Notes under the pieces: model-generated | Seen by the model: only the letters and a program-made list of their open reading frames with translations | The model's database searches: none | Told to the model about the DNA's origin: nothing | Assembly: GCA_016861185.1 (NCBI GenBank) | Contig: BOKW01000009.1 | Location: 62,001 to 126,000 of the forward strand | DNA length: 64,000 bases | Reading direction: 5' to 3' | Source: Betaproteobacteria bacterium | GTDB taxonomy: Bacteria > Pseudomonadota > Gammaproteobacteria > Burkholderiales > Burkholderiaceae_F | In this document: piece after piece, positions 48,922-57,642 of the stretch | Layout: each line of letters begins with the position of its first letter | How positions within the stretch are numbered: position 1 is the first letter of the stretch | Program-made: the position numbers and the translations under genes

Positions 48922-49524
48922 TCAATACGGCTTCTTGAAGACGACGGCGCCGCGCACCTGCCCAAGCTCGGTGCCGATCGCGCGGTCGTGCGGATAGTCG
49001 GTCGCGAGCGCCGAACGGATCGCCTCGCTGACCTGTTCGGGCGGCCCGTGGCAGTGCACGCACAGCGGGCCGAGCGGCAGCGCGCGGGCGTAGCGGACGA
49101 AGCGTCCGGCCGGTTCGTTGACGACCTCGAAGGACTCGAGCCCGTCGGCCTTCTCGCCGCGCGCGACGCGCTGCTCGAACGCGAGCAGCGCCTTCTGCTC
49201 CCACACATCCGCCCACCCGAGCGCGGGATTGCGCGGCCGCAGGCTCACGCGCGTGACGCGCGCGCCGTACTTGCGCGACACCGCTGCGGAGATCTCGGGG
49301 ACCGTGTACTTGCAGACGACGATCGCGCGCAGCGGGCCGCTCGTCTCGATCGCACGCACGAGTTCGCCGCGGATCTGGCCCAGCAGCTCGGTCGTCGCCT
49401 TGCGGGCTTCCTCGAGCTGCGGCCGCGGCACTTCGTCGGCCGCCGTCGCATCAGCGGCCACCGACGCGCCGGCCAGCAGCCACGCCAGCGCCGACATCCA
49501 CCCGGCGCGCCCTGTCGCGTTCAT
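48922..49524 (-). CDS. DUF3365 (Tll0287-like) heme protein
   Basis: A 200-residue secreted protein: signal peptide to about residue 29, then a PAS-like DUF3365 domain with CKYTVPEIS, RVSLRPRNPALGWADVWEQKAL and one CVHCH heme motif near residue 166. Such domains are found as periplasmic redox or gas sensors, alone or on kinases. It pairs with the TlpA-like gene, and the predicted leader of about 150 nt holds an inverted-repeat block. The ATG is preceded by GGAG. Confidence 0.85.
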   Translation of the reverse strand: MNATGRAGWMSALAWLLAGASVAADATAADEVPRPQLEEARKATTELLGQIRGELVRAIETSGPLRAIVVCKYTVPEISAAVSRKYGARVTRVSLRPRNPALGWADVWEQKALLAFEQRVARGEKADGLESFEVVNEPAGRFVRYARALPLGPLCVHCHGPPEQVSEAIRSALATDYPHDRAIGTELGQVRGAVVFKKPY

Positions 49525-49593
49525 TCCCACTCCTCGACCGCTGGCCGTCCCGTCGGGCTTCGGCGGGGCACCGCCACGGGCAGCTTGACCCAT

Positions 49594-49633
49594 TTCCGGA
49601 TTCGGGAACACGTTCCCGGACTCGGGAATTCCA
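49594..49633. repeat. near-direct and inverted repeat block in the DUF3365 leader
   Basis: Two similar units, TTCCGGATTCGGGAA (from 49594) and TTCCCGGACTCGGGAA (from 49613), lie about 19 bases apart; between them GGGAA-CACG-TTCCC forms a hairpin-like inverted repeat. The block lies downstream of the predicted sigma-54 start, so it could be an operator or an RNA structure. No protein is assigned to it. Confidence 0.5.
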
Positions 49634-49683
49634 TCGACTTCGCCTGTCACGCTCCGAAGCGCGGGACGGCGGAAGGCAGCGCA

Positions 49684-49699
49684 AGCAAGCAACCTGCCA
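49684..49699 (-). promoter_or_regulatory. strong sigma-54 promoter candidate for the DUF3365-TlpA operon
   Basis: Minus-strand TGGCAGGTTGCTTGCT differs from TGGCACG-N4-TTGCW at one position only. GG-N10-GC spacing is exact. It lies 28 nt below the stop of the TPR gene. The predicted start near 49673 gives a leader of about 150 nt. Confidence 0.6.
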
Positions 49700-49726
49700 C
49701 CGCCGGAGTTACGGCACGCGTAAAGA

Positions 49727-50284
49727 TCAGCGGCCGGCCCGCGACGCCGCGCGCTGCGCTTCCCACTCCCACAGCGCGGCGCGCGCCTTGGCGAGATGGC
49801 GCGGGTCCTCGTCCTTCGCGAGGTGAAGAAAGCTGCGCATCGCGCCGATCGCGCCGGCGCGGTCGCCCAGCTCGTCGAGCGCCGCGGCCAGGCCGTAGTA
49901 CGCGTTGGCCTGCATCGGATTCAGCGCGATGGCGCCTTCGAAGAAATCGCGCGCGGCAGCCGTGCGCTTCAGCCCGAGCAACGCGTAGCCGGCATTCGCA
50001 TGTGCTTCGGACATGCGCGGTGCCAGTTCGAGGACGCGATGCAACGCAGTCAGCGCGTGCTCGTACTCGCGGGCGTGCAGCATCAATACCGCCTGCTCGA
50101 AGCGAAGCTTGACTTCATCGCGCCGCGCCGCCTCCGCATGGCCCTTTGCATCGCTGCGCGGGTCGGGCCGAGCAGTGACCGCCGGCGGCGCCGACGGCCA
50201 CAGATGGACGGCTGCGCCACCCGCCGCGACGAGCGCGACCGTCAGCGCGACGGCCAGCGCACGCCGATCCTTGCGCGCCTTCAC
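49727..50284 (-). CDS. membrane-anchored TPR protein of the cytochrome biogenesis block
   Basis: The 185-residue protein has one N-terminal span (ALAVALTVALVAAGGAAVHLW) and about three tetratricopeptide repeats (residues 60-160: FEQAVLMLHAREYEHALTALHRVLELAP, NAGYALLGLKRTAAARDFFEGAIALNP, GLAAALDELGDRAGAIGAMRSFL). The GTG start overlaps the CcsA stop as GTGA. TPR proteins such as CcmI or NrfG present apocytochrome to heme lyases in System I; a similar chaperone role for System II is suggested by the coupling, but not shown. Confidence 0.82.
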   Translation of the reverse strand: MKARKDRRALAVALTVALVAAGGAAVHLWPSAPPAVTARPDPRSDAKGHAEAARRDEVKLRFEQAVLMLHAREYEHALTALHRVLELAPRMSEAHANAGYALLGLKRTAAARDFFEGAIALNPMQANAYYGLAAALDELGDRAGAIGAMRSFLHLAKDEDPRHLAKARAALWEWEAQRAASRAGR

Positions 50285-51096
50285 ACGGCCCCCTTGTGCG
50301 GCGACGTCGAGACGAACGGGACGCCGAAAAAGGTCAGGAAAGCGAGCACGAACGCGCCGGCGAGCAGCAATGCGTGCACGCGCGCGGACACGCGCAGCGA
50401 AGCGCGCGCGTGCAGCGCCGCGGCGAGCGCGAGCCAACTCAGGAAGGCCCAGGTTTCCAGCGGATCCCACGCCCAGTAGCGGCCCCAGGCGTCCTGCGCC
50501 CACACCGCGCCGGCGATCAGCATCAGCGAATCGAACACGAAAGCGAAGGCGGCGAAGCGGTGCGCGAGCTCGTCGAGCGCTTCGTCGGGAGCGAGTCCCG
50601 CGAGCCGCCGCGCGCCCCAGCGCGAGCGCCGCAGCCACACGAGTCTGGAGACGCCGACCGCCGCGAGCAGCAGGCCGAGATAGATCTTGCCGAGCAGCGC
50701 GTGCACGTACAGCAGCGCGGTGAAGTAGGTCGGCGGGAAATGCCCCGGCGCGCCGTCGGCGGCGAGCAGCCAGGCCGCCAGCAGCAGGATCACCGGCAGC
50801 ACGAGCAGCGCGGCGGCCCGCACCTCGCGCACGCGCGCCCACACGAGCGCGAAGACGAGCGCGAGGCTCCACACGTTGCTGCTCAGGATCTCGTACATCG
50901 TCGTGAACGGGCCGTGGCCCACGGCTTGCCAGCGCGCGGCGAGCGAGGCCGTGTGCAAAGCGAGCCCGCCGGCGAGCAGCAGCGCGGTCGCGCGCGCGAA
51001 GGCCGGCGCGCGCCGATCGAACTCGATCCATGCGGTCGCGCCGGCGAGCGCGTAGCAGCCGAGCGCGGGCAGCAGCAGCGCGGATTCGAGGCTCAT
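50281..51096 (-). CDS. ccsA: cytochrome c biogenesis protein CcsA
   Basis: A 271-residue inner-membrane protein with about eight spans. The tryptophan-rich heme-handling motif is WGRYWAWDPLETWAF near 205-219, and HGPFTTMYEILSSNVW near 60-75 carries the conserved His. It forms the System II cytochrome c synthetase with ResB, encoded just upstream and overlapping by four bases (ATGA). Its location inside the cytochrome cluster suggests dedicated maturation. Confidence 0.92.
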   Translation of the reverse strand: MSLESALLLPALGCYALAGATAWIEFDRRAPAFARATALLLAGGLALHTASLAARWQAVGHGPFTTMYEILSSNVWSLALVFALVWARVREVRAAALLVLPVILLLAAWLLAADGAPGHFPPTYFTALLYVHALLGKIYLGLLLAAVGVSRLVWLRRSRWGARRLAGLAPDEALDELAHRFAAFAFVFDSLMLIAGAVWAQDAWGRYWAWDPLETWAFLSWLALAAALHARASLRVSARVHALLLAGAFVLAFLTFFGVPFVSTSPHKGAV

Positions 51097-52118
51097 CGCC
51101 ACACCGCGAGCGGCCGCGCGGCGCCATCGTCGCGCGGCGCGGCCGGCGCCGGCAGCGCCGCGCGCCAGGGCTGCCGCCTGAACTTCAGCGCGAAGTGCAG
51201 CGCGAGCGCGAGCGTCGAGAGCACGCTCGCCGCGAGCAGCCAGGGCAAGGTCGGGTCGTAGTACACGCGATAGCCCATCCAGGTGCGCAGCCCCTCGTAG
51301 ATCAGCGCTCCGCCCGGCAGCGCGATGCGGCCGCCGGGAGTCAGTTCGAAGCGCTCGTCGCCGATGCGCAGCACGACGTCGCGGTTGCGCGGCAGCGCGA
51401 ATGCGCTCGGCGCGTCCGGATCGATCACGTCCTCTTCGGTCTTCAGCATGATCCACACCGCCGTTCCGCCGGGCAGCGTCCACGCGCGTGCCTGGCGCAG
51501 CCGATGCACCGGATAGCTCGGCAGATGCACGGCGCCTTGCACGTCGCCCGCGCGCGTGCGCCAGGTGAACACCGGCGCATAGCCCTTGTTCGGTGTCGTG
51601 TAGAAACGGTAGCCGGCGAGCACGAGCGGCTCGTGATCGCCGATCACTGCACGCTGCACGCGCCCTTGCGCGTCGGTCCAACGCACGGCGTTGCGCGTGC
51701 GGCCGCGCTTGATCCCCGGCGCGTAGTCGATCTCGAAGCCTTCGTTCGCGAACGCCGCCTGCGCCAGCCGTGAACGGTGCAGCGGTCCGGCGTCGACGTC
51801 GAGCAGTTGCCCGTCGAACGCGAGTCCCTGCGTCAGCTCGATCCGACCCTGCAGCGCGGTCAAGCGACCGAACGCGGCGAGCAGCACGAGCGCGGCAAGC
51901 GCCAGATGCGCGACGAGCAGCGGCGCCTGCCGGCGAAACACCGGTTTCGTCGCGACGGCGGCCATCAGATTCACGACGAGCAGCCCGAGCGGCAGCGCGA
52001 GCGTAACCGGCGCGATCGCCTCGTACAGGTAGCCGGCGACCACGCCCGCAGCGAGCAAAACGAGCAGCGCGACCGTCAGCCGGGTCGATGCGCAGCGAAC
52101 GGCGAGCGGATGCGTCAT
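51093..52118 (-). CDS. resB: cytochrome c biogenesis protein ResB (CcsB)
   Basis: A 341-residue membrane protein: three N-terminal spans (about 12-32, 36-57 and 68-85), a large periplasmic domain (FDGQLLDVDAG, GYRFYTTPNKGYAPVFTWRTRAGD), and a C-terminal span near 300-318. ResB and CcsA together deliver heme to apocytochromes. It is shorter than many ResB proteins (about 450 residues). Start 52118 overlaps the multiheme cytochrome stop (ATGA); an in-frame ATG five codons earlier lies inside that gene. Confidence 0.88.
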   Translation of the reverse strand: MTHPLAVRCASTRLTVALLVLLAAGVVAGYLYEAIAPVTLALPLGLLVVNLMAAVATKPVFRRQAPLLVAHLALAALVLLAAFGRLTALQGRIELTQGLAFDGQLLDVDAGPLHRSRLAQAAFANEGFEIDYAPGIKRGRTRNAVRWTDAQGRVQRAVIGDHEPLVLAGYRFYTTPNKGYAPVFTWRTRAGDVQGAVHLPSYPVHRLRQARAWTLPGGTAVWIMLKTEEDVIDPDAPSAFALPRNRDVVLRIGDERFELTPGGRIALPGGALIYEGLRTWMGYRVYYDPTLPWLLAASVLSTLALALHFALKFRRQPWRAALPAPAAPRDDGAARPLAVWR

Positions 52119-54694
52119 GGCGGATTCGTGCATACGGCCCTCATCCAGTCGCGCCCGGTCGCCGTCGAATTGGCGTTCGTGCCGAACGTCTGCGCCGAGT
52201 TGGCCGAGCCGCAGTTGGTCTCGACCCAGTTTCCGCTCGTCGCGAAGGTGCGCACCTTCAGCTTGGCGTTCAGGTAGTACGGCTCCTGGTTGTACGCGTG
52301 CGCGCTGGCGTTCATCCGCCACTCTTCGTTGCCCGCGCGGCCGGCCTCGGGGCCGACGTCGTTCAGGTTCACCAGCAGCGCCTTGTTCTTCCAGCCGTGC
52401 GGAACCGCGACATGGCACCAGACGCAGCGGATGCGCCCGATCTTGTCGGTGTGCAGCGCGTGCAGGTTCTCGCCGCCGCCCGAGAAGCCGGTCGTACCGG
52501 TGCCGTTGCGGTTGGCGTAGGTGTTCGGGTTGTGGCACTTGAAGCACGCGCCGTTGGGGTTCGGTCCGTTGTCGCCGCGATTGTCGGCGCCGGTGTTGGT
52601 GCCCCATTGCCCCTTGAGCAGGAAGCTGTTGGTCGAGCCGTGCGGTCCCCACGGATTGCCGTCTTCGCCGCCGACCGGAACGACCGTCCCTTCCGGCGTA
52701 TTCGAACCATGGCAGTCGCTGCAGTACATCGTCTGCGTGCCGATCGCGTTGCCCCAGGGCAGGCGGAACGTGTTCGCGCTGACGAAGCTGCGGCCGGTCG
52801 AATCGATCACCGGATGCCATGAACGGTGGTTGTTGGTCCCGAAGTTCGAGCCCGCGCCGGAGTTCGGTTTGGTGCCCTGGCCCCGGTGCGTCGCAGGCGC
52901 CTGCAGCTCCTTGGCCTGGTTCGTGTAGATGGTCAGGTTGTTGGCGCCGCTCGGCGTGCCGCCCAGCCGCCCGAGCGCGGGCCGGTTGCCGGCCGGATAG
53001 ACGTTGTTGTCGGCGTAGCCGTAATCGGAGTGGCACTTGAGGCAGATCTGGTACTCGCGCGTGACGTAGGGCGCGGCGACCGAGCTGTCGACGCTCGCGC
53101 CGGGATCGCCGCGCTTGACCGCATAGCTCGTCGGCAGCGCATGGAACGAGGTCGAGCCATAGATCGGCTCCACGCCCCACGCGCCGCGCAGCACGCCCGA
53201 CGCGATGTTCGTGTGCGTGTACCCGGTCGTTTCGTCGTGCCGGTGCGTGCCCGCCGGGTCGGGCGGGCCGGCGATCCCGCCCGCGCCGCCCGCGAACGAG
53301 CGGAACTTCACGACGCGATGCGGGTTGTGGCAGTCGGTGCATTCGGCATGGCGCTGCGCGAGCTTCGGCCGGGATTCCATGAAGTCGGCGCCGCAGCGGT
53401 TCGTCGGCCCGGTGCAGTCGACGAAGCCGTCGTTGAAACCGGTCGCGATGTCGTGGACTTCCTCCGTGCTGCCGCCCTGCTCGGGCGTGGTGATCGGCAT
53501 GCGGATCGGCAGCGCGAAGTCGCTTTCGACGTTCGGCACGGTCGCGACCGAGTTCAGCACCGATTTCGCCGCGGTCGTATGGCACTGGTAGCAGGTCTGT
53601 TCGAGCGCAGGATTGCCGCCCTGCTTCGCGGCGAACGGATTGCCCGGCGGCAACGGCGCGTCGGTGCCCTCGCGCGTGAGCCGGCGCGCGCCCTGCACCG
53701 TGTGCGTGTCGTGGCAGTTCAGGCACGCGGCCCGCCACACCGGCAGATCGGCGGGAAACTCGCGCAGCGCCGCGGCTTCGGCGCGATAGGTTTCGTTCGC
53801 CACCGTAGGATTGGCGTGCGCGGAGAAGGCCCAGACGCCGAACGCGCCGTTCTTGTCGTGGCACGACAGGCAGATGATGTCGCCGACGGTGCTGAGTCCC
53901 GCTGCCGGCGGCGTTTCCTGGAAGCGGTTCATCCGCAGAAATTTCTGGTTGCCCGCGGCGGGATTGGTCTCGCGAACGTGCGGGTCGTGGCAGGTCGCGC
54001 ATTGCACCTGGCCGAGGCCGCCGCTGCCGGTCGGCTCCAGCGGCATCAGCGGCTTGAAACCCGGCGCGCGCACGCCGATCACGCTGCCCGAGCCGCCCGG
54101 CCAGCGCTGGTTCGCGTCGACCTGGCGCAGTTCGCCGTCGCGCAGCGCGAGATCGGCGTTGTAGGTGATCGAGATCGGATGGTCGTTGCGCAGGTCGGTG
54201 CCGATGAAGCGCGTGAAGCCCGACGCAGCGCCTTCGCCCGGCGGCATCACGCCGCCGGCGCCGGTGCCGGTCATCGGGATGGTCGCGTTCTCCGCGCCGT
54301 TGAGCACGTTGACGTTGCCGATCGCGAGCGTGCCGTCGTGGCACGACAGGCAAAGCTTGGAGCTGCCGCCCGGCGTGGCTGCGAGCCCCTCGACGATGTA
54401 CTGCGCATCGAGTGAAGAGGACGTGTACGGGGTATACGTCGAGCCCGCGGGGATGCGCCGGTTCCACAGCGGTGCGCGCACGCCGGCGCCGCTCGCGTCC
54501 TGCGCCGTGGCGCCGTGCGGCGTGTGGCAGAACACGCAGACTTCGGTCGTGCCGCCGGGTGCGGCGCGCACGGGGCCCGGTCCGCTCGTCGACAGGTTGT
54601 GCCTCGTGTTCCTCACGTCGGACACGCGTTCGGCGAGCGCTGCGCCGGCCGCGCCGAGCGCGATCGCCAGCAGCAGTCCGCTAGCGCGCCGCAT
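52115..54694 (-). CDS. 11-heme cytochrome c (doubled-CXXCH type)
   Basis: An 859-residue secreted protein: signal peptide to about residue 21, no lipobox, and 11 CXXCH motifs in order CVFCH, CLSCH, CATCH, CLSCH, CLNCH, CYQCH, CTDCH, CLKCH, CSDCH, CFKCH, CVWCH. The opening NLSTSGPGPVRAAPGG...CVFCHTPHGA...PLWNR is typical of doubled-CXXCH cytochromes. Spacing between hemes is wide, about 40 to 100 residues, so large extra segments are present. It may lie at the outer surface or in the periplasm and is followed by ResB and CcsA. It overlaps the NHL gene by 14 nt. Confidence 0.92.
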   Translation of the reverse strand: MRRASGLLLAIALGAAGAALAERVSDVRNTRHNLSTSGPGPVRAAPGGTTEVCVFCHTPHGATAQDASGAGVRAPLWNRRIPAGSTYTPYTSSSLDAQYIVEGLAATPGGSSKLCLSCHDGTLAIGNVNVLNGAENATIPMTGTGAGGVMPPGEGAASGFTRFIGTDLRNDHPISITYNADLALRDGELRQVDANQRWPGGSGSVIGVRAPGFKPLMPLEPTGSGGLGQVQCATCHDPHVRETNPAAGNQKFLRMNRFQETPPAAGLSTVGDIICLSCHDKNGAFGVWAFSAHANPTVANETYRAEAAALREFPADLPVWRAACLNCHDTHTVQGARRLTREGTDAPLPPGNPFAAKQGGNPALEQTCYQCHTTAAKSVLNSVATVPNVESDFALPIRMPITTPEQGGSTEEVHDIATGFNDGFVDCTGPTNRCGADFMESRPKLAQRHAECTDCHNPHRVVKFRSFAGGAGGIAGPPDPAGTHRHDETTGYTHTNIASGVLRGAWGVEPIYGSTSFHALPTSYAVKRGDPGASVDSSVAAPYVTREYQICLKCHSDYGYADNNVYPAGNRPALGRLGGTPSGANNLTIYTNQAKELQAPATHRGQGTKPNSGAGSNFGTNNHRSWHPVIDSTGRSFVSANTFRLPWGNAIGTQTMYCSDCHGSNTPEGTVVPVGGEDGNPWGPHGSTNSFLLKGQWGTNTGADNRGDNGPNPNGACFKCHNPNTYANRNGTGTTGFSGGGENLHALHTDKIGRIRCVWCHVAVPHGWKNKALLVNLNDVGPEAGRAGNEEWRMNASAHAYNQEPYYLNAKLKVRTFATSGNWVETNCGSANSAQTFGTNANSTATGRDWMRAVCTNPP

Positions 54695-55766
54695 CGCCGC
54701 CCCCGAGGAACTGGAAGATCACGACGCGGCCGTTGAACATGTCGGCGACGAACACGCGGTTGCGCGCGTCGACCCAGACGCCGGCGGGCAGATAGAAACG
54801 TCCGGTCGCGGTCCCCGTGCCGCCGATCGGCATCAGGAACTCGCCTTCGGGCGAATACACGAGCAGCGTGTCGAAATACGACTCGACCACGTAGACGTTG
54901 CCTTCGCCGTCGGCCGCTACGCCTTTCGGCCGCACGAGATTGCCGACGTACAGCCCGCGCGCGCCGAGCCGGCGCCATCGCGGTTCGCCGTCGGTGCGCA
55001 GGATCTGCACGCGGCCGTTCAGCGCGTCGGTGACATACAGCAGCCCGCCGGCCAAGCTCAGGTGGGTCGGATAGTTGAATTCGCCTTCGCCTTCGCCGCG
55101 TGCGCCGATCGTCTCGAGCAGACGGCCGTCGTCGTCGAACACCTTGATGTCGTGCGCGTAAGCATCGGCAACAAAGATGCGACCGCGCGCGGCGTCGCGC
55201 GCCACGCCCGTGGGGCGCTTGAGCATGCCCTTGCCGATCGGCGCGAGCGGCCGTCCTGCGCGATCGAGCCGCGCGACGAAGCCCAGCTCGGCATCGGCCA
55301 CCAGCACGCCGCCGTTCGCACCGGGGGCGACTCCGCTCGGCGCGACGAAGCTGAGCGCAGCTTCGGCGCGATCCCACAGCAGCAGCCGGCCGGCCGCCTC
55401 GTCGAAGACGAAGACCGCCTGCCGGCTCACGTCGGTGACGTAGATGCGGCCCGCGTCGTCGCCTGCGACCGCGGCGGGCCGCTGCAGCACCAGCGGCCTA
55501 TCGCTGCTGCCGTCGAGTCCGACCAGCCAGCGCAGGAACGCCGCGCCGCGCCGCGCGCCTTCCGGCCGGCGGAAGTTCTGCTCGCCCGTCAGCGTGCCCG
55601 CGTACAGGTAGCGCGGGATCTCGCCCGCCTGCGGCCACAGCAGCCGCCTGCCCTCGGGCGCATCGTCCATGCCAAAGTGCAGCACGCCGCGCACCGGCTC
55701 GGTCGCGCAACTCGGCAGCAGCAGCACCGCCGCGGCAAGGAGCAGGCGCTGCGCGATCGCCTTCAT
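54681..55766 (-). CDS. NHL-repeat lipoprotein
   Basis: The 361-residue protein has lipobox LPSC (Cys20) and about six NHL repeats from residue 90 on: RPAAVAGDDAGRIYVTDVSRQAVFVFD, PSGVAPGANGGVLVADAELGFVARLD, RPTGVARDAARGRIFVADAYAHDIKVFD, YPTHLSLAGGLLYVTDALNGRVQIL, RPKGVAADGEGNVYVVESYFDTLLVY and LPAGVWVDARNRVFVADMFNGRVVIF. NHL lipoproteins are recurrent companions of multiheme cytochromes in porin-cytochrome clusters and may scaffold the complex. It overlaps the preceding propeller gene by four bases (ATGA). Confidence 0.9.
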   Translation of the reverse strand: MKAIAQRLLLAAAVLLLPSCATEPVRGVLHFGMDDAPEGRRLLWPQAGEIPRYLYAGTLTGEQNFRRPEGARRGAAFLRWLVGLDGSSDRPLVLQRPAAVAGDDAGRIYVTDVSRQAVFVFDEAAGRLLLWDRAEAALSFVAPSGVAPGANGGVLVADAELGFVARLDRAGRPLAPIGKGMLKRPTGVARDAARGRIFVADAYAHDIKVFDDDGRLLETIGARGEGEGEFNYPTHLSLAGGLLYVTDALNGRVQILRTDGEPRWRRLGARGLYVGNLVRPKGVAADGEGNVYVVESYFDTLLVYSPEGEFLMPIGGTGTATGRFYLPAGVWVDARNRVFVADMFNGRVVIFQFLGGGDAAR

Positions 55767-56728
55767 TGGATGCCGTCTGCAACGCGGAACAACGCGACCG
55801 CGCCCGCCGCCGGATCGGTGATCGCCAGCACGTCGCCGTCGCTCGCCAGTGCGCCGATCGATTGCAGGCGCAGCGCGCGCGCGTCGAGCGTCCGCACCAA
55901 CGCGCCGCCGGCGAACAGCTTGAGCGCACCGGTCCGCGTTTCGCCGACGTAGACGCGCTCGCCGCGATCGACCGCGAGCGCCGACGGCGCGGTCAACTGG
56001 CCCTGCCCGAAGCGCGCGAGCAGCGCCCCGTCCGGCGCCAGCAGCAGCACGGCGCCCGCGTGCTCGTCGAGCAGATACACGCCGCGCCGGCCGAACGCGA
56101 GCGCGCGCACGCCCGCCACGCGCGCTTCGTCGGCACGCGGCACGAGCGGCAGCGCGATCGCGCCTGCGGTACGGAAGACGACCACCTGCGCGAGCGTGCG
56201 ATCGGCGACGTACAGCGTGACCCCGTCCGGCGCGAGCGCGAGAGCGGTCGGATCGGCGGCGATCGACTCGGAACGGAAGGTCTGCAGCAGCCGGCCGTCG
56301 CGCGCGAAGCGCAGCACGCGGCGCGCGCCCGCGTCGAGCACGTAGGCCGAGAGGTCGGCGCCGAGCGCCACGCGCGTATCGACCGAGGCCGGCGCGCCCG
56401 CGATCGGCACCAGCGTGCCGAGCGCAAGGTCGTGGCGATAGACGCGCCCGGCGCCGCTGTCGACGATCAGCAGTTCGTTGTCGCGCAGCGCGACCGCGGC
56501 CGGGAACACCAGGCGCACGTACGCGCCGCTGCCGGGCCGCGCCGGCACGCCCGCGAGCGGCTGCGGCGCGGCGAGGAATCCGCCGCTGACGACCCGCCAG
56601 GGCGTCGGTTCGCCGGCCGCCGAAGACGCCTGCGGCCGCGCCTGCTCGATCGCCGCCGCGCAGCCTGCGAGCGCGACGACAAGCGCCGCCGCCCCGGTCG
56701 CGCGCAGCGCTCGCCGGCGCGTCACCAT
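55763..56728 (-). CDS. second NHL-like propeller lipoprotein
   Basis: A 321-residue lipoprotein with lipobox LAGC (Cys23) and an Arg-rich N-terminus (TRRRALRAT). The rest is a six-bladed NHL-like propeller, with blades less regular than in the next gene: LRDNELLIVDSGAGRVYRHD, LGADLSAYVLDAGARRVLRF, APDGVTLYVADRTLAQVVVF, FGRRGVYLLDEHAGAVLLL and VDRGERVYVGETRTGALKLF. The two are probably diverged paralogues forming a pair. The start overlaps the preceding cytochrome gene by seven nucleotides. Confidence 0.83.
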   Translation of the reverse strand: MVTRRRALRATGAAALVVALAGCAAAIEQARPQASSAAGEPTPWRVVSGGFLAAPQPLAGVPARPGSGAYVRLVFPAAVALRDNELLIVDSGAGRVYRHDLALGTLVPIAGAPASVDTRVALGADLSAYVLDAGARRVLRFARDGRLLQTFRSESIAADPTALALAPDGVTLYVADRTLAQVVVFRTAGAIALPLVPRADEARVAGVRALAFGRRGVYLLDEHAGAVLLLAPDGALLARFGQGQLTAPSALAVDRGERVYVGETRTGALKLFAGGALVRTLDARALRLQSIGALASDGDVLAITDPAAGAVALFRVADGIQ

Positions 56729-57099
56729 CGTCCCGGCCCCGAGGTCTGCGCGCCGCCGACGATGCGGCTCGCCTGCCCCGGCCTGCCCGCGTGGCACAGG
56801 TCGCAGCGATCCGCGCCCCACGCCGTATTGCCGTCGTGGCACATGCCGCAGAACTTGCCTTCGGCGATGTCGTCCATGCGCACGTCGTTGGCGCCCGCGC
56901 GCATCTCGAAGCCCAGCTCGAAGTGGCAGACCTTGCAACGGAAGCGGATGCGATGGAACCAGTGCGGGAAGATCACCGGCCTTACGCCCTCGCCTTCCGA
57001 GCGGCGATTCAGCACGACGTCGCCGTACTCGGCGCGCGGCGCCGCGGGCAGCGCGAGCAGCGCGCACGCCAGCAGCGCGCATGTCGAGACCGCCCTCAT
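56722..57099 (-). CDS. triheme c7-type cytochrome (type A, second copy)
   Basis: A 125-residue periplasmic cytochrome: signal peptide to about residue 23 (cleaved after APRA), then FPHWFHRIRFRCKVCH, CGMCH and CDLCH, three hemes in the c7-type triheme arrangement. It is closely related to the protein at 60971 (shared EYG-VV-N, RPV-FPHWFHR-R-RCKVCH and AWG--NC-LCH). The ATG overlaps the preceding stop as ATGA. It should bridge electrons in the periplasm. Confidence 0.92.
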   Translation of the reverse strand: MRAVSTCALLACALLALPAAPRAEYGDVVLNRRSEGEGVRPVIFPHWFHRIRFRCKVCHFELGFEMRAGANDVRMDDIAEGKFCGMCHDGNTAWGADRCDLCHAGRPGQASRIVGGAQTSGPGRW

Positions 57100-57629
57100 T
57101 TCCTCATCCTGCGCATCAGAACCTCGTTCGGCAGGCTGTGGCAGCGGTTGCATTCGGTCAGCGGAAAAGCGACCGCGCCGTGGCAGACGCCGCACTGCTC
57201 GCCGTCGAGGATCTTCTGCATGCTGAAGCGGTTCGCGCCGGCCTTTGACACGAACAGCTTCTCGTGGCAGTTCGAGCAATCGAGCCACAGCGTGTGCGGG
57301 CGATGCGGGAAGACCACGGCGGGCAGCGAGCCGAACTTCGACACGATGATCTCGTCGTCGCGCACCCGCACGTTCGTCTCCGGCAGGATGTTCGTGCGCG
57401 GCGCGATCGCGCCGCTGTCGAGCGCCTTGACCCAGTTCACGAGGTTGCCCGCCGTGTCGCGCGGCAGCTTCGACAGCGCTTCGGCCGGCTCCTGCTTCAG
57501 CCGCAACGCGGGGCTGGCCGGATCGTGGATGCCGTCCTTGGCGAGCGGCAGCCACTTGCGATCGTCGGCCGCCGCCGGCGCGAACAGCGTCGCCGCGATC
57601 GCCAGCGTCGTCAGCGCAACGATCCGCAT
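57096..57629 (-). CDS. triheme c7-type cytochrome (type B, stand-alone)
   Basis: A 177-residue periplasmic cytochrome with a signal peptide to about residue 21. An N-terminal conserved segment (AKDGIHDPASPAL ... LVNWVKALDSGAIAPRTN) precedes the triheme part with FPHRPHTLWLDCSNCH, CGVCH and CNRCH. The whole protein aligns with the C-terminal third of the hexaheme fusion at 59368. Thirteen nt separate it from the helical protein gene. Confidence 0.92.
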   Translation of the reverse strand: MRIVALTTLAIAATLFAPAAADDRKWLPLAKDGIHDPASPALRLKQEPAEALSKLPRDTAGNLVNWVKALDSGAIAPRTNILPETNVRVRDDEIIVSKFGSLPAVVFPHRPHTLWLDCSNCHEKLFVSKAGANRFSMQKILDGEQCGVCHGAVAFPLTECNRCHSLPNEVLMRRMRK

Positions 57630-57642
57630 GCCGCATCCGCCG

